Shown here: piece after piece, positions 48,330 to 58,004 of the stretch
Layout of the letters: every line of letters begins with the position of its first letter
How positions within the stretch are numbered: the first letter of the stretch is position 1
Assembly (NCBI GenBank): GCA_040755915.1
Contig: JBFLWM010000020.1
Coordinates: forward strand, 41,875-105,874
DNA: 64,000 nt
Source: Sulfurivermis sp040755915
Lineage (GTDB): Bacteria > Pseudomonadota > Gammaproteobacteria > Thiohalomonadales > Thiohalomonadaceae
Reading direction: 5' to 3'
Program-made: the position numbers and the translations under genes
Notes under the pieces: model-generated
What the model saw: only the letters and a program-made list of their open reading frames with translations
Told to the model about the DNA's origin: nothing
The model's database searches: none

Positions 48330-50837
48330 TTATTCTACGTCATAGGCTGCGAGCGGCTGCAGCTTCCAGATGTCGTCGGCGTACTCGCCGATGGTGCGAT
48401 CGGTAGAGAATTTTCCACTGGTGGCACTGTTGATGATGCTCATGCGCGCCCAACTATCCTGATCGCGGTAAGTAGCAGCGGCTCGACGCTGGGCATCGAC
48501 ATAGCTGCGGAAGTCGGCAGCAACCAGCCAGGGATCATGCGGGTTACGGATAGCATGCACGATAGAGTCGAAGATACCGGGCTCAAGCTGGTTGAATTGG
48601 CCAGCCTCAATCAGGGCCATCACGCGCATCAGATCGGCATCGGCTGCAATAATGGCATTGGGGTCATAGTTGCCGCGCAATGCCTCCACCTCGGCGGCAG
48701 TAAGCCCGAACAGGAAGAAATTCTCCTCCCCTGCCTCTTCGCGAATTTCTATATTGGCGCCATCGAGTGTGCCGATGGTTACCGCACCATTCATCATGAA
48801 CTTCATATTGCCGGTACCCGATGCCTCTTTACCGGCCGTCGAGATCTGTTCCGACAGGTCGGTGCCAGGGCAGATCACCTCCATCGCCGAAACACGGTAG
48901 TCGGGCAAAAAGGCCAGTCGCAGCAGACCGAAGGTATCCGGGTCGCTATTGATGACGTCAGCCACGTTGTTGATCAGCTTGATGATGCGCTTGGCCATGG
49001 CATAACCCGGCGCAGCCTTGCCGCCGATAAGCACGGCACGCGGCGTCCAGTCCCCCATGTCACCACGCTTGATACGGTCATACAGATGTATCACATGCAG
49101 TACATTCAGCAACTGGCGCTTGTACTCGTGAATGCGCTTGACCTGCACATCGAACATCATTTCGGGATCGAAACTCACACCGCAGTCGTCTTGCACCAAC
49201 GCGGCCAGGCGCACCTTGTTGTCGAACTTCACCGTGCGCCAGCGCTCCCGGAACGAGGCGTCGCCAGCCAGCGGCAGCAGACGGCGTAGTTGCGCCAGGT
49301 CGGAGACCCAGTCCCCCCCGATGGATTCAGTGATCAGGCGATTCAGCCCGGGATTGCAGGCTGCCAGCCAGCGACGCTGGGTTACGCCATTGGTTTTGTT
49401 GTTGAATTTATCCGGCCACAGTTCGTAAAAATCACGGAACAACCCTTCCGTGAGCAATTGCGAATGCAGCGCCGCCACGCCGTTGACGGAGTAGCTGCCG
49501 ACGATCGCCAGATAGGCCATGCGCACCATCTGCTCGTGGTTTTCCTCGATGATGGACATGCGCGCCAGTCTTTCTGCATCCCCCGGCCAACGCTGCGCGA
49601 CCTGCTTGAGGAAACGGGCATTGATCTCGAAGATGATGTCGAGCAGGCGCGGCAGCAGACGGCGGAACAGGCGAACCGGCCATTTTTCCAGCGCCTCGGG
49701 CAGCAGTGTATGGTTGGTATAGGCCATGGTGCGTGAAGTGATGGCCCAGGCATCCTCCCACTCCATGCCATACACATCCATCAGCAGACGCATCAACTCC
49801 GCTACCGCGATCGTAGGGTGCGTATCATTGAGCTGAAAACAGTTCTTTGCGGCGAACTGGGCGAAATCGCTGCCATGGAATTTTACCCAGTGGCGCAGCA
49901 CATCCTGCAGCGAGGCCGAGGCGAGAAAATACTGCTGTTTGAGACGTAGCTCCTTGCCACTCTCCGACGCATCATTGGGATACAGCACCATCGTGATGTG
50001 CTCGGCATCATTCTTGGCGCGCACCGATTCAGTATAGGAACCGGCGTTGAATTCACCGAGGTCGAACTCGTCGGTGGCTGCCGATTTCCACAGCCGCAGC
50101 GTGTTTACCGTGCCGTTTCGATAACCGGGAACGGGAACGTCATAGGGCACGGCCAGCACATCATGGGTGTTGAGCCAGCGCACATGCAGCTTGCCCTGCT
50201 CATCGGTCCAGCTTTCCGTATGGCCGCCAAACTGGACACGCTGGGTATATTCCGGCCGCTCCAGCTCCCAGACATGGCCGTTTCGCAGCCAGTGATCCGG
50301 CTCCTCGACCTGATGACCATCGGCGATCTCCTGGCGGAACATGCCGTATTCGTAACGCAACCCATAACCGATCACCGGCAGTTGCAGGGTGGCGCAAGAG
50401 TCCAGAAAACAGGCGGCCAAACGGCCGAGGCCGCCATTGCCGAGACCCGCATCGCGCTCACAATCGGCCAGCTCCTCCATCACCAGTCCCAGCTCGCCGA
50501 GTGCTTGTGTCGCCGCATCCTGAACGCCGAGATTGAGCATGGCATTGCCCAGCGCACGGCCCATCAGATATTCGAGAGACAGATAGCAAGCGCGCCGGCT
50601 GTCCTGCTCGATATAGGCATAATTGGTGTTCTTCCAGCGATCCATCAACCGATCACGCACCGCCAGAGCAAGCGCCTGATAGGCATAGTGCGGGGTACCA
50701 CAATATTTGTCGCGGCCAAGGGTATGGGAAAAATGGCGCCTCAGATCGGAGGCCAGTCCGTCCGCATCAAGGGTACGTGCCGGCAGCTCGGTCATGGCAG
50801 TGCTGGGGCGGAATTTATCGCCGGGACAGGGGGACAT
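48330..50837 (-). CDS. glgP: Glycogen/starch/alpha-glucan phosphorylase
   Basis: The product is 835 residues from the ATG at 50837 (MSPCPGDKFRPS), which has GGAG nine bases upstream; an in-frame ATG at 50795 would give 821. It releases glucose-1-phosphate from glycogen. Marks are YYLSLEYLMGR-like (here CYLSLEYLMGRALGNAMLN), GLGNGGLGRLAACFLDS, YGLRYEYGMFRQ, VKRIHEYKRQLLNVLH and the PLP-lysine motif EASGTGNMKFMMNGA. A second phosphorylase begins at 62923. Confidence 0.97.
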   Translation of the reverse strand: MSPCPGDKFRPSTAMTELPARTLDADGLASDLRRHFSHTLGRDKYCGTPHYAYQALALAVRDRLMDRWKNTNYAYIEQDSRRACYLSLEYLMGRALGNAMLNLGVQDAATQALGELGLVMEELADCERDAGLGNGGLGRLAACFLDSCATLQLPVIGYGLRYEYGMFRQEIADGHQVEEPDHWLRNGHVWELERPEYTQRVQFGGHTESWTDEQGKLHVRWLNTHDVLAVPYDVPVPGYRNGTVNTLRLWKSAATDEFDLGEFNAGSYTESVRAKNDAEHITMVLYPNDASESGKELRLKQQYFLASASLQDVLRHWVKFHGSDFAQFAAKNCFQLNDTHPTIAVAELMRLLMDVYGMEWEDAWAITSRTMAYTNHTLLPEALEKWPVRLFRRLLPRLLDIIFEINARFLKQVAQRWPGDAERLARMSIIEENHEQMVRMAYLAIVGSYSVNGVAALHSQLLTEGLFRDFYELWPDKFNNKTNGVTQRRWLAACNPGLNRLITESIGGDWVSDLAQLRRLLPLAGDASFRERWRTVKFDNKVRLAALVQDDCGVSFDPEMMFDVQVKRIHEYKRQLLNVLHVIHLYDRIKRGDMGDWTPRAVLIGGKAAPGYAMAKRIIKLINNVADVINSDPDTFGLLRLAFLPDYRVSAMEVICPGTDLSEQISTAGKEASGTGNMKFMMNGAVTIGTLDGANIEIREEAGEENFFLFGLTAAEVEALRGNYDPNAIIAADADLMRVMALIEAGQFNQLEPGIFDSIVHAIRNPHDPWLVAADFRSYVDAQRRAAATYRDQDSWARMSIINSATSGKFSTDRTIGEYADDIWKLQPLAAYDVE

Positions 50838-50962
50838 CAGGGGCTCCAAACATTCACGAAATTGCAATCCGCACACTATAGCCAATTAGGCAGTGGATTA
50901 GCAGTCGCTAATCTGCCGAGCCACGCACCAATCTGGTGCATAGTTCAACAGAAATGGGCTGC

Positions 50963-51613
50963 TCATTCCGGAAAAATGCACTGCGTCTGCATGTACTGCA
51001 GATTTCCCCACCCCTGCTCTGTGCTTTCCCTGGCCAGCAGAGCCTCTGCCTCCCGGCATATTGCTGCCCATTCACCCGGCCCAAACAACCATACGACTAC
51101 CGCCAGTTCTTGCCTGGTTGATGACAACAGGGTGGCAACCAGCTCATCTGGCCTGATGGGGGAGCCCGGCCGCATCAGATCGGCTGCCAGCGGGTATTCC
51201 AGTAAACGGTAGTGCTCCTCCCGCGCCAGTCGCTCTTGCTCCAGCTCCGCCAAAGCAGTCGGATCACTGCCGGCACTTCGCCGGATCGCCACCATCAGCG
51301 TTTCTGTCAGGCGCCGTAGCCCTTGCTTGAACACGGCATTGTCACCACCGAGTGAGGCCACCAGCGTGTAGGCATCATCCAGTCGTGCCTTGAGTCGCAA
51401 CAATGTCTCGCTCTCCTCCGATGCTTTGAGCCCGGCAGCCTCCTCCAGCAAACCTCGAAAACGCTCACTGAATGCCTCGCGCTCGCGCAAGTCTTGCTCA
51501 CGGGCCAACATCAGGGCGGCTTCGTCAACCTGGCGCTGTACAGCAGGAAATAGCAGATTATTCTTTTGACGGAGGAGATGGCGCTCATGGGCGCCGGAAC
51601 GAAATGACGACAT
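50963..51613 (-). CDS. Hypothetical helical protein
   Basis: The 216-residue product is rich in Glu, Arg, Leu and Ala and appears almost wholly helical (for example QVDEAALMLAREQDLREREAF); coiled coil is likely between residues ~25 and 100. No TM helix, signal or known motif is seen. It is divergent from the DsrE-like gene (67 bp) and 125 bp upstream of glgP on the same strand. Confidence 0.65.
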   Translation of the reverse strand: MSSFRSGAHERHLLRQKNNLLFPAVQRQVDEAALMLAREQDLREREAFSERFRGLLEEAAGLKASEESETLLRLKARLDDAYTLVASLGGDNAVFKQGLRRLTETLMVAIRRSAGSDPTALAELEQERLAREEHYRLLEYPLAADLMRPGSPIRPDELVATLLSSTRQELAVVVWLFGPGEWAAICREAEALLARESTEQGWGNLQYMQTQCIFPE

Positions 51614-51680
51614 CAGCTGCTATGCTCAATTCGGGTACGGGCTGCAAACTTTATCATGCTCACCCCCAAGGGAGCGCACC

Positions 51681-52148
51681 ATGCCTCTAATACAGCGTTT
51701 TGCCGCCTTGATCCTCATAATCGTTTGTTTCCCCCTACAGGCTCTTACACTGGAAGACTTGCTTGCACGCCCGCGTCCGGCCGGGGTAGTGATTGAAATT
51801 GTCGGGCCTGAGGGCAGCTTGCGCGAGGGAATCCAGCAATTGCGCGAACTGATTGGCCAGTTGCGCGGCAGGTTTCCGGCACTCGATATTGCGGTTGTAA
51901 GCCATGGTCGTGAGCAATTTGCGCTCTTGGCGGCCGCGACAGAATACACAGACATACAAGGAAGCATGCGCGAGCTAATCGCCGAAACACAGATTGACGT
52001 GCATGTCTGTGGTGCCCATGCCGAGCGTGCCGGCAAGGCGCCGGAGGAGTTTGTGGCATTTGTGGACGTGGCCGCCCACGGACCGGAGCAAATCAGAGAT
52101 TACGAGGCCTTGGGATTTGTGCGGTTGAAGCTGCGGCTGGGGCCGTAA
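51681..52148 (+). CDS. Exported DsrE/DsrF-like protein
   Basis: The 155-residue product has a signal peptide (residues ~1-21, cut near LQALT) and a DsrE-like alpha/beta core: VVIEIVGPEGSLREGIQQL, FPALDIAVVSHGREQFALL and IDVHVCGAHAERAGK with a single Cys at the position used as the sulfur or ligand site in such proteins. Periplasmic DsrE proteins are of unknown function. It converges with aroK, with a 10-bp gap spanned by a stem-loop (ACAAGAAC/GTTCTTGT, 52148-52170). Confidence 0.8.
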   Translation: MPLIQRFAALILIIVCFPLQALTLEDLLARPRPAGVVIEIVGPEGSLREGIQQLRELIGQLRGRFPALDIAVVSHGREQFALLAAATEYTDIQGSMRELIAETQIDVHVCGAHAERAGKAPEEFVAFVDVAAHGPEQIRDYEALGFVRLKLRLGP

Positions 52149-52170
52149 CAAGAACCCATTAAGTTCTTGT
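52148..52170. terminator. Stem-loop between converging dsrE-like gene and aroK
   Basis: Arms ACAAGAAC and GTTCTTGT are perfect over eight bases with a loop of seven that contains the aroK stop codon. There is no long T-run on either strand, so termination would be weak. Confidence 0.5.
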
Positions 52171-52707
52171 CTCGTTAGCCGAGGTACCGTTCATCTCATC
52201 CAACCGGATAAGTATTTCCTTGATAACACTGCGTACCGAACGATCGTCAGTGTACAGCACCATATCCGCGACCTCACGATACAGCGGATCACGCACGCTC
52301 ATCAGCTCCTCCAGCTTGGCGCGCGGGTCTGCCGTCTGCAACAAGGGACGATTGCGATCGCGCGCGGTTCGCTTGAGCAACTGATCAATGGAAGCAAACA
52401 GGTAAATGACCACACCGCGCTCACGCAAGTGCTGCCGATTATCTGCATGCAGGACAGCGCCGCCACCTGTGGCAAGGACAAGATTATTCTCTTGGGTAAG
52501 ATCAGCTATCACATCACGCTCTCGCTTGCGGAAGCCGTCCTCCCCTTCGATATCAAATATCAGCGGTATACTTGCACCGGTCCGGCGCACGATCTCATGA
52601 TCGCTGTCCTTGAATTCCCGCTGCAATACATTAGCGAGCTGCCGTCCGATGGTCGTCTTGCCGGCCCCCATGGGGCCGACAAGAAACAAATTGTCACTTT
52701 TCGACAT
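52159..52707 (-). CDS. aroK: Shikimate kinase AroK
   Basis: The 182-residue kinase phosphorylates shikimate in the aromatic amino-acid pathway. Walker A is VGPMGAGKTTIGRQLA; DSDHEIVRRTGASIPLIFDIEGEDGFRKRE is cut here to SDHEIVRRTGA and EGEDGFRKRE with the shikimate-binding Asp and Arg; LATGGGAVL and RPLLQTADPRAKL follow. It is last in the pilMNOPQ-aroK unit; aroB, usually next in gammaproteobacteria, is not here. Confidence 0.96.
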   Translation of the reverse strand: MSKSDNLFLVGPMGAGKTTIGRQLANVLQREFKDSDHEIVRRTGASIPLIFDIEGEDGFRKRERDVIADLTQENNLVLATGGGAVLHADNRQHLRERGVVIYLFASIDQLLKRTARDRNRPLLQTADPRAKLEELMSVRDPLYREVADMVLYTDDRSVRSVIKEILIRLDEMNGTSANETRT

Positions 52708-52733
52708 CGGTCAGAATTACACCCGTAATCAGA

Positions 52734-54833
52734 TCAGCGGCCCGCCGACATGTCTTTCATAATCTTGGGCGTAACAAAGATCAGGAGCTCAGACTTCTCA
52801 TCCTTGTTGTAGCTGCTACGGAACAACGCTCCGATCAACGGCAGGTCAGCAAAGAACGGGATGCGGTTGATCTGATTCTGCTTGGTCTGCTCATACACAC
52901 CACCAAGAACAACCGTCTCGCCATTATCCACCAGTACCTGCGTAGTAACCTGTTGCTTGTTGATGGGCGGCTGTCCGAGTACCGAACGGGCATAATCCGG
53001 ACTGTCCTTCTTGACCTCCAGGTCCATGATAATGCGATCATCCGGCGTGATCTGCGGGGTAACCTTCAGGCTGAGCACCGCCTTCTTGAAGCTTACGTTG
53101 GTTGCACCGCTGGAGGTGGCCTGCTGATATGGAATTTCCACACCCTGTTCGATGGTGGCTTCCTGCTGGTTGGACGTGATAACACGGGGGCTGGACACCA
53201 CTTCAGTCTTGCCTTCTGCCTGGGCAGCGGAAAGCTCCAGCTCCACCAGAGTGCCCAGAGGCAAACGCGCCAGCGCGATGCCGATGCTGCCAGCCGTGCT
53301 GGCCAGGTTTCTTACCGGCAAATCGACGTTGTAGCGATCCGGTGCGGTGATCGTGTCGCCGTTAATGACCTGGGTAGTAGAGTTGAGGCTACCAGAGGTG
53401 ATCGCGGTATCCCTGGAAGTAGGCGGGAACTCCGGGGTACTGGTAACACCAAAACGCACGCCAAGCTCTTTATTGAAATTATCGGTGGCCAGCACGATGC
53501 GTGAATCGATCAATACCTGACGCACAGGGATATCCAATTCGCCAACCAACTTGCGAATCGCTGCCAGATTCTCGGCCGTATCCTTCACAAGAAGCTTATT
53601 GGTACGCTCATCAATAGTGATACTGCCCTGGTCAGATAACAGCGAGTTATCCTTGGACTTGAGCAGTGCGGCCAAATCACTGGCCTTGGCATAGTTAACC
53701 TGGATGCTGTCGCTGTACAGCGGCGCCAATTCACGCAACTGCTTCTGGGCTTCCAGTTCCAGCTTCTCGCGCGATGCCAGCTCGTCATTGGGGGCGATCA
53801 TTACCACATTGCCCATCTGGCGCATACCGAGGCCACGCGCCTTGAGGATGATATCCAAAGCCTGATCCCACGGAACATTCTTCAAGCGCAGGGTGATGTT
53901 GCCGCGCACGCTGTCACTGGTAACGAGGTTCATGCCGGTAAAATCAGCCAGCAGCTGCAACACCGCACGCACTTCGATATTCTGGAAGTTGAGCGAGAGC
54001 TTGTCGCCGGTGTATTGCTCCTTTTCCTTGCGCAAGGCCTCCTCGTCAACTTCGGAAACCGGCTGTACTTCGATGATCAGTGTCTGCCCCGTCTGATAGG
54101 CCAGATGCTGATACTTGCCGTTGGCACCAATTTCCATGCGGACGTTATTGCCGCGCATGAAGGTATCAACGGTAGCCACCGGAGTCGCAAAATCAACAAC
54201 GTTAAGACGGCGTTCCAGTTGTTCCGGCAACATCGTAGACAAGAATTCGACGACTACCTTGCCAGCCTCTTCGGTAATGTCCGCCACGATGCCGGAGTTT
54301 GACAGATCGACCACAATCCGGCCTTCGCCATTTTCACCACGGCGGAAATCAATATTGGTCAACTGGCTGCGCGAGGACGGCTCCTTTGCAGTTTCAGCAG
54401 CATTTGCCGCTACAGAAGCGGATGACTCTGCAGTAGTAGCCTGCCCCAGGGTCACGACTATCGCACTTTCTTCTGTCTGCACCTGGTAGGGTACAAGACG
54501 TACCAGATTGATTACGACACGGGTACGCCCACCGGCCTCAACAGCCTGTATCCCTCGTGCAACACCAACACCAATCGTCTGATTTTTGCGCACATCACCC
54601 AAGGTGATGCCCGGCAAGTCGAGTGCAATACGCGCCGGGTTGTCGATAGTAAATGTCCCCGGCTGCGGTGCCTCACCGGAAAGCTCCAATCTGACCTGAA
54701 CATTATCGCCCGGCAAAGATGCGTAGGTAATTTCATCAAGTGTCAGCGACGCGGCATGAGCGGCACCCACAGCCAACAGGGCCAATGCAACAAATGCCGT
54801 CAGCCTGCGACCTAGATTCATAGCACGTTGCAT
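52734..54833 (-). CDS. pilQ: Type IV pilus secretin PilQ
   Basis: The 699-residue outer-membrane secretin is the gate for the pilus fibre. From the ATG at 54833 (GGGAG eight bases upstream) it has a signal peptide, two AMIN domains that bind peptidoglycan (~28-110 and ~155-235), a secretin/TonB short N-terminal domain (LSLNFQNIEVRAVLQLLADFTG), an N1 domain (VNYAKASDLAALLKSKDNS) and the C-terminal secretin core with VVSSPRVITSNQQEATIEQG and LVDNGETVVLGGVYEQ. In-frame starts at 54884 and 54899 are possible. Confidence 0.96.
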   Translation of the reverse strand: MQRAMNLGRRLTAFVALALLAVGAAHAASLTLDEITYASLPGDNVQVRLELSGEAPQPGTFTIDNPARIALDLPGITLGDVRKNQTIGVGVARGIQAVEAGGRTRVVINLVRLVPYQVQTEESAIVVTLGQATTAESSASVAANAAETAKEPSSRSQLTNIDFRRGENGEGRIVVDLSNSGIVADITEEAGKVVVEFLSTMLPEQLERRLNVVDFATPVATVDTFMRGNNVRMEIGANGKYQHLAYQTGQTLIIEVQPVSEVDEEALRKEKEQYTGDKLSLNFQNIEVRAVLQLLADFTGMNLVTSDSVRGNITLRLKNVPWDQALDIILKARGLGMRQMGNVVMIAPNDELASREKLELEAQKQLRELAPLYSDSIQVNYAKASDLAALLKSKDNSLLSDQGSITIDERTNKLLVKDTAENLAAIRKLVGELDIPVRQVLIDSRIVLATDNFNKELGVRFGVTSTPEFPPTSRDTAITSGSLNSTTQVINGDTITAPDRYNVDLPVRNLASTAGSIGIALARLPLGTLVELELSAAQAEGKTEVVSSPRVITSNQQEATIEQGVEIPYQQATSSGATNVSFKKAVLSLKVTPQITPDDRIIMDLEVKKDSPDYARSVLGQPPINKQQVTTQVLVDNGETVVLGGVYEQTKQNQINRIPFFADLPLIGALFRSSYNKDEKSELLIFVTPKIMKDMSAGR

Positions 54834-54904
54834 CTGCATATCTCCCGACCTGTGGTCCATCAGTAATTTTCCACCAGCGTTCATTCTTGAGCACTCCATG
54901 ATAC

Positions 54905-55453
54905 TTATTCTGCCAACATCAATGTGGCATCACGTTCGGTCCATCCACCCAGTCCGTTGGGAACGATTTCCCGCACGTCAATCTGGGTCTCACTAATGCG
55001 AACGATGCGACCAAAACTTTGCCCGACGTAATTTCCTTCCTCGACGCGGTACACCATGCTGTCCGGCGCGGTAATTACAGCCCAAACGCGGCCCTCCTGC
55101 TCAAGATGGCCAACGAACTGCAGCGAGTCCAGCGGGAATGCCTCCAACGGCTCCTTGTTTCGCTCAATGTCAGGCTGCAAACCTTGATCGGCAACACTCT
55201 CGGCAATTGCTTCTTCTACTGTCGGCTTGAATGGATCACGCAGGTTGTCCTTTTTATATGCATAGGACTCGTAGCCCTTGATTTCAGGCAGAGAAGGTAT
55301 CCGGCCGGCCTTGCGCGCCTTTACTTCTGCCACGTAATTCGCAAGGTCCGCATGGTTATCGTTGGTGCACGCAGCCAAACCCAGCATGGACAATGCGCAT
55401 ATCGCGATCATGCGCGGCATAAAGCCAGGTGCAATATGTGGAGCCCTCACCAT
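54905..55453 (-). CDS. pilP: Type IV pilus inner-membrane lipoprotein PilP
   Basis: The 182-residue protein from ATG 55453 (GAGGGGA eight bases upstream) has a lipobox LGLAAC, an extended segment that binds PilN/PilO, and a C-terminal beta domain (LEQEGRVWAVITAPDSMVYRVEEGNYVGQSFGRI is cut here to DSMVYRVEEGNYVGQSFG) that contacts PilQ. It links the inner-membrane ring to the secretin. Confidence 0.93.
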   Translation of the reverse strand: MVRAPHIAPGFMPRMIAICALSMLGLAACTNDNHADLANYVAEVKARKAGRIPSLPEIKGYESYAYKKDNLRDPFKPTVEEAIAESVADQGLQPDIERNKEPLEAFPLDSLQFVGHLEQEGRVWAVITAPDSMVYRVEEGNYVGQSFGRIVRISETQIDVREIVPNGLGGWTERDATLMLAE

Positions 55454-55545
55454 TACATTCCCCTCTATCGACATCAGTGCCTTACCTCTGCCGTATATCC
55501 TTCCTTGTCGCCAGCTGTGCACATTAGTTTCGCAATCAACTGTTG

Positions 55546-56199
55546 TTAGCGTCGCGCTTTCTTCTGCGCAGCTGCCTGACTTTTGCGCGCAGCAGCAATT
55601 TCTTCTTCATCCAGGTAACGATAGGTCTTGGCATTTGCCTGCATAATCAATGCATCAGCCTTTGCACCCTTTTTCGTCGACTTCGATATGTTTATATCGT
55701 GCAGAGTAACGATACGGGGCAAAGCCGCCACACCGCTCACAAACTCACCAAATGAATGATATGCACCATTTACAACGATCTGGATGGGGAGTTCGGCGTA
55801 AAACTCCTTGGGACTGGCATTGCCCGGCTTGAACAACTCAAACTCCAAGCCGCTGGCCAATCCGGTCTGCGTGATGTCGACCAGCAAATCTGCTACTTCA
55901 GTCTTGCTTGGCAACTGGCGCAGCATGGTACCGAATGACTCTTCCATCTCAGCCATTTGCTGACGATATGCTTCCAGGTTGACGGCCTTGGCCTGTTTCG
56001 CTTCAAAGTCCTGCTTGAGTTTGCTCTCCGACTGGCGCGAACGCTCCAACCCTGCCAGCTGCTCCTGGGTATCAAACCAATAGCCGAGCCCCAGTACCGC
56101 CACACAAGCCAAGCCAATCAGCCCGCCCTTGACGACTGCAGGCCAACTACCGATGTTATTGGGGTCCAGATTCCTGAACTGAGAAAAATCCAGTGCCAT
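55546..56199 (-). CDS. pilO: Type IV pilus assembly protein PilO
   Basis: The 217-residue bitopic protein has one TM helix (GGLIGLACVAVLGLGYWF, residues ~25-45), a coiled coil (~50-95) and a periplasmic ferredoxin-like domain (LPIQIVVNGAYHSFGEFVSGVAALPRIV is cut here to VVNGAYHSFGEFVSGVA). It heterodimerises with PilN in the alignment complex. Three bases separate it from pilN. Confidence 0.94.
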   Translation of the reverse strand: MALDFSQFRNLDPNNIGSWPAVVKGGLIGLACVAVLGLGYWFDTQEQLAGLERSRQSESKLKQDFEAKQAKAVNLEAYRQQMAEMEESFGTMLRQLPSKTEVADLLVDITQTGLASGLEFELFKPGNASPKEFYAELPIQIVVNGAYHSFGEFVSGVAALPRIVTLHDINISKSTKKGAKADALIMQANAKTYRYLDEEEIAAARKSQAAAQKKARR

Positions 56200-56202
56200 G
56201 GC

Positions 56203-56754
56203 TTACCCCTTTGTCCCCGAAGCCTGAGTTACCCGAAGAGTGAACGAGCGCATTCCCTGCTCTGCCTTACTGTCAGTCTGAATAATTTCAAGCACCGGGT
56301 TTTCGAACCAGGGGGATGCATCCAAACTGCGCATGAAGGAAGACACACGCGCATTGGATTGAGCACGCCCTTCTATTATCAGGTTGCGGCCAGACTGCTT
56401 GACCGTTGCCAAATAAAGGCCTTCCGGCACAGCCTTGGCCAGCTCCTCGAACAGGTAAACAATTTCGGAGCGGTTGCCCTGCAGCTGCTCAATGACCTTC
56501 ATGCGGGCAAGCAACTGCTGGCGTTGCCGCTCGAGGTTGTCGATCTCTTTTATTTTGGACTCGACTTCCTTGATTTGTGTTTGCAGATAATTATTACGAG
56601 ATTCCTGACCCTGAATCATGCCGTTGATGTGCAGGTGTACATACCCCACCACCAGCAACATCAGGAAGGCGGAACCACCCAACATGACGAAAAACTGTCT
56701 GCGCTGTTCCTTGCGCAGTTCCTCACGCCAGGGAAGAAGATTTATGCGCGCCAT
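56203..56754 (-). CDS. pilN: Type IV pilus assembly protein PilN
   Basis: The 183-residue protein starts ARINLLPWREELRKEQRR, the conserved cytoplasmic motif that inserts in PilM, followed by one TM helix (~22-42), a coiled coil and a periplasmic domain. Its ATG shares one base with the pilM stop (TAATG). Confidence 0.95.
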   Translation of the reverse strand: MARINLLPWREELRKEQRRQFFVMLGGSAFLMLLVVGYVHLHINGMIQGQESRNNYLQTQIKEVESKIKEIDNLERQRQQLLARMKVIEQLQGNRSEIVYLFEELAKAVPEGLYLATVKQSGRNLIIEGRAQSNARVSSFMRSLDASPWFENPVLEIIQTDSKAEQGMRSFTLRVTQASGTKG

Positions 56755-57827
56755 TAGTCGAAGCTCCGCAGGGCCAGGCCACAGGCAATCATCAGGGCGG
56801 GAGCGTCATTACTCAGCACCTGAGCCTTGATCCTGGGCGCGATACTCATGTTGGTAAAGGGGTTTGCCACCATGGTCGGCACTCCCAGCTTGGCCTCGAT
56901 CAGCTCATCGACACCTGTAATGGAGGCGGAACCGCCGGCCAAGACGATTTGGTCAACACTGTTGAACTGGCTTGACGAGAAGAAGAACTGGAGCGAACGG
57001 CTAACCTGCTGAGCCATCGCCTCTTTGAACGGATCCAGCACTTCAGGGACGTAGTTGTCCGGCAACCCGCCCTGACGCTTGGCCATACCCGCCTCCTCGT
57101 AGGAGAGACCGTAGCGACGCTGGATCTCCTCGGTCAGCTGCTTGCCGCCGAAGACCTGCTCACGGGTATAAATGGTCTTGAGGTCGTGCAGGACATTGAG
57201 AGTGGTCATCGTCGCGCCGACATCGACCACGGCAATGGTCTTGTCCACACCCCGCTCCGGCAGTTGTGCCGCGATCAGGGTAAAGGCGTTTTCCATGGCG
57301 TAGGCCTCGACATCGATGACCTTGGCAGTCAGGCCTGCCAGTTCGATTGCCGCCACACGCACATCCACGTTTTCACTGCGGGAGGCTGCCAGCAATACAT
57401 CAACCCGGGTCGCATCGTTGTCCGAGGGGCCGAGAACCTGGAAATCCAGGTTTACTTCCTCCAGGGGGTAGGGAATGTACTGGTCCGCCTCCAGCTGGAT
57501 CTGGCTTTCCATCTCGGCATCCGAGAGGTTGGCGGGCATGGAGATGACCTTGGTGATTACCGCCGAACCGGCGACGGCGGCGGCGGCATGCTTGGCCTTG
57601 CTGCCGGACCGCTTCACCGCCCGCTTGATCGCCTCGCCGACGGCATCCACATCGGAAATATTCTTCTCAATCACTGAGTTAGGTGGAAGCGGCTCGACCG
57701 CGTAGCTTTCCACCCGGTAACGGTCGCCACTCTTGCTCAGCTCCAGCAGCTTGACCGCAGTCGTACTGATATCGAGTCCGAGTATCGATGGCTTACTTCC
57801 TTGCAAGAGCTGGGCTATCGAGAACAT
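56754..57827 (-). CDS. pilM: Type IV pilus actin-like ATPase PilM
   Basis: The 357-residue cytoplasmic protein has the actin/FtsA fold: GLDISTTAVKLLELS (phosphate 1), IAVVDVGATMTTLNVL (phosphate 2) and QIVLAGGSASITGVDEL (adenosine). PilM binds the N-terminus of PilN and anchors the alignment complex to the cytoplasmic side. It is first in the pilMNOPQ-aroK unit, with AAAGGA ahead of the ATG and a promoter at 57875-57903. Confidence 0.96.
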   Translation of the reverse strand: MFSIAQLLQGSKPSILGLDISTTAVKLLELSKSGDRYRVESYAVEPLPPNSVIEKNISDVDAVGEAIKRAVKRSGSKAKHAAAAVAGSAVITKVISMPANLSDAEMESQIQLEADQYIPYPLEEVNLDFQVLGPSDNDATRVDVLLAASRSENVDVRVAAIELAGLTAKVIDVEAYAMENAFTLIAAQLPERGVDKTIAVVDVGATMTTLNVLHDLKTIYTREQVFGGKQLTEEIQRRYGLSYEEAGMAKRQGGLPDNYVPEVLDPFKEAMAQQVSRSLQFFFSSSQFNSVDQIVLAGGSASITGVDELIEAKLGVPTMVANPFTNMSIAPRIKAQVLSNDAPALMIACGLALRSFD

Positions 57828-57874
57828 TTTTCCTTTATAAACCCCTATGTTAGGAGATATATATGTTTTACTAC

Positions 57875-57903
57875 ATTAAATACCAGTGTCAACTGCGGGT
57901 CAA
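57875..57903 (-). promoter_or_regulatory. Sigma-70 promoter of pilMNOPQ-aroK
   Basis: On the minus strand, TTGACC (57903-57898) and TTTAAT (57880-57875) are each one base from consensus with a 17-bp spacer. The start would be near 57868, giving a 40-nt leader to pilM. The region is A+T-rich compared with its surroundings. A second TTGACA lies inside the spacer. Confidence 0.7.
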
Positions 57904-58004
57904 CAAATAATTTCGCCAACCTGCGCATAGTTCCGAGACGGCAAAACCTTTATACTCCAAGCTGTTATTAAGGTTTGTTGAACCCGTCGCAAAGCCCATC
58001 CCTG

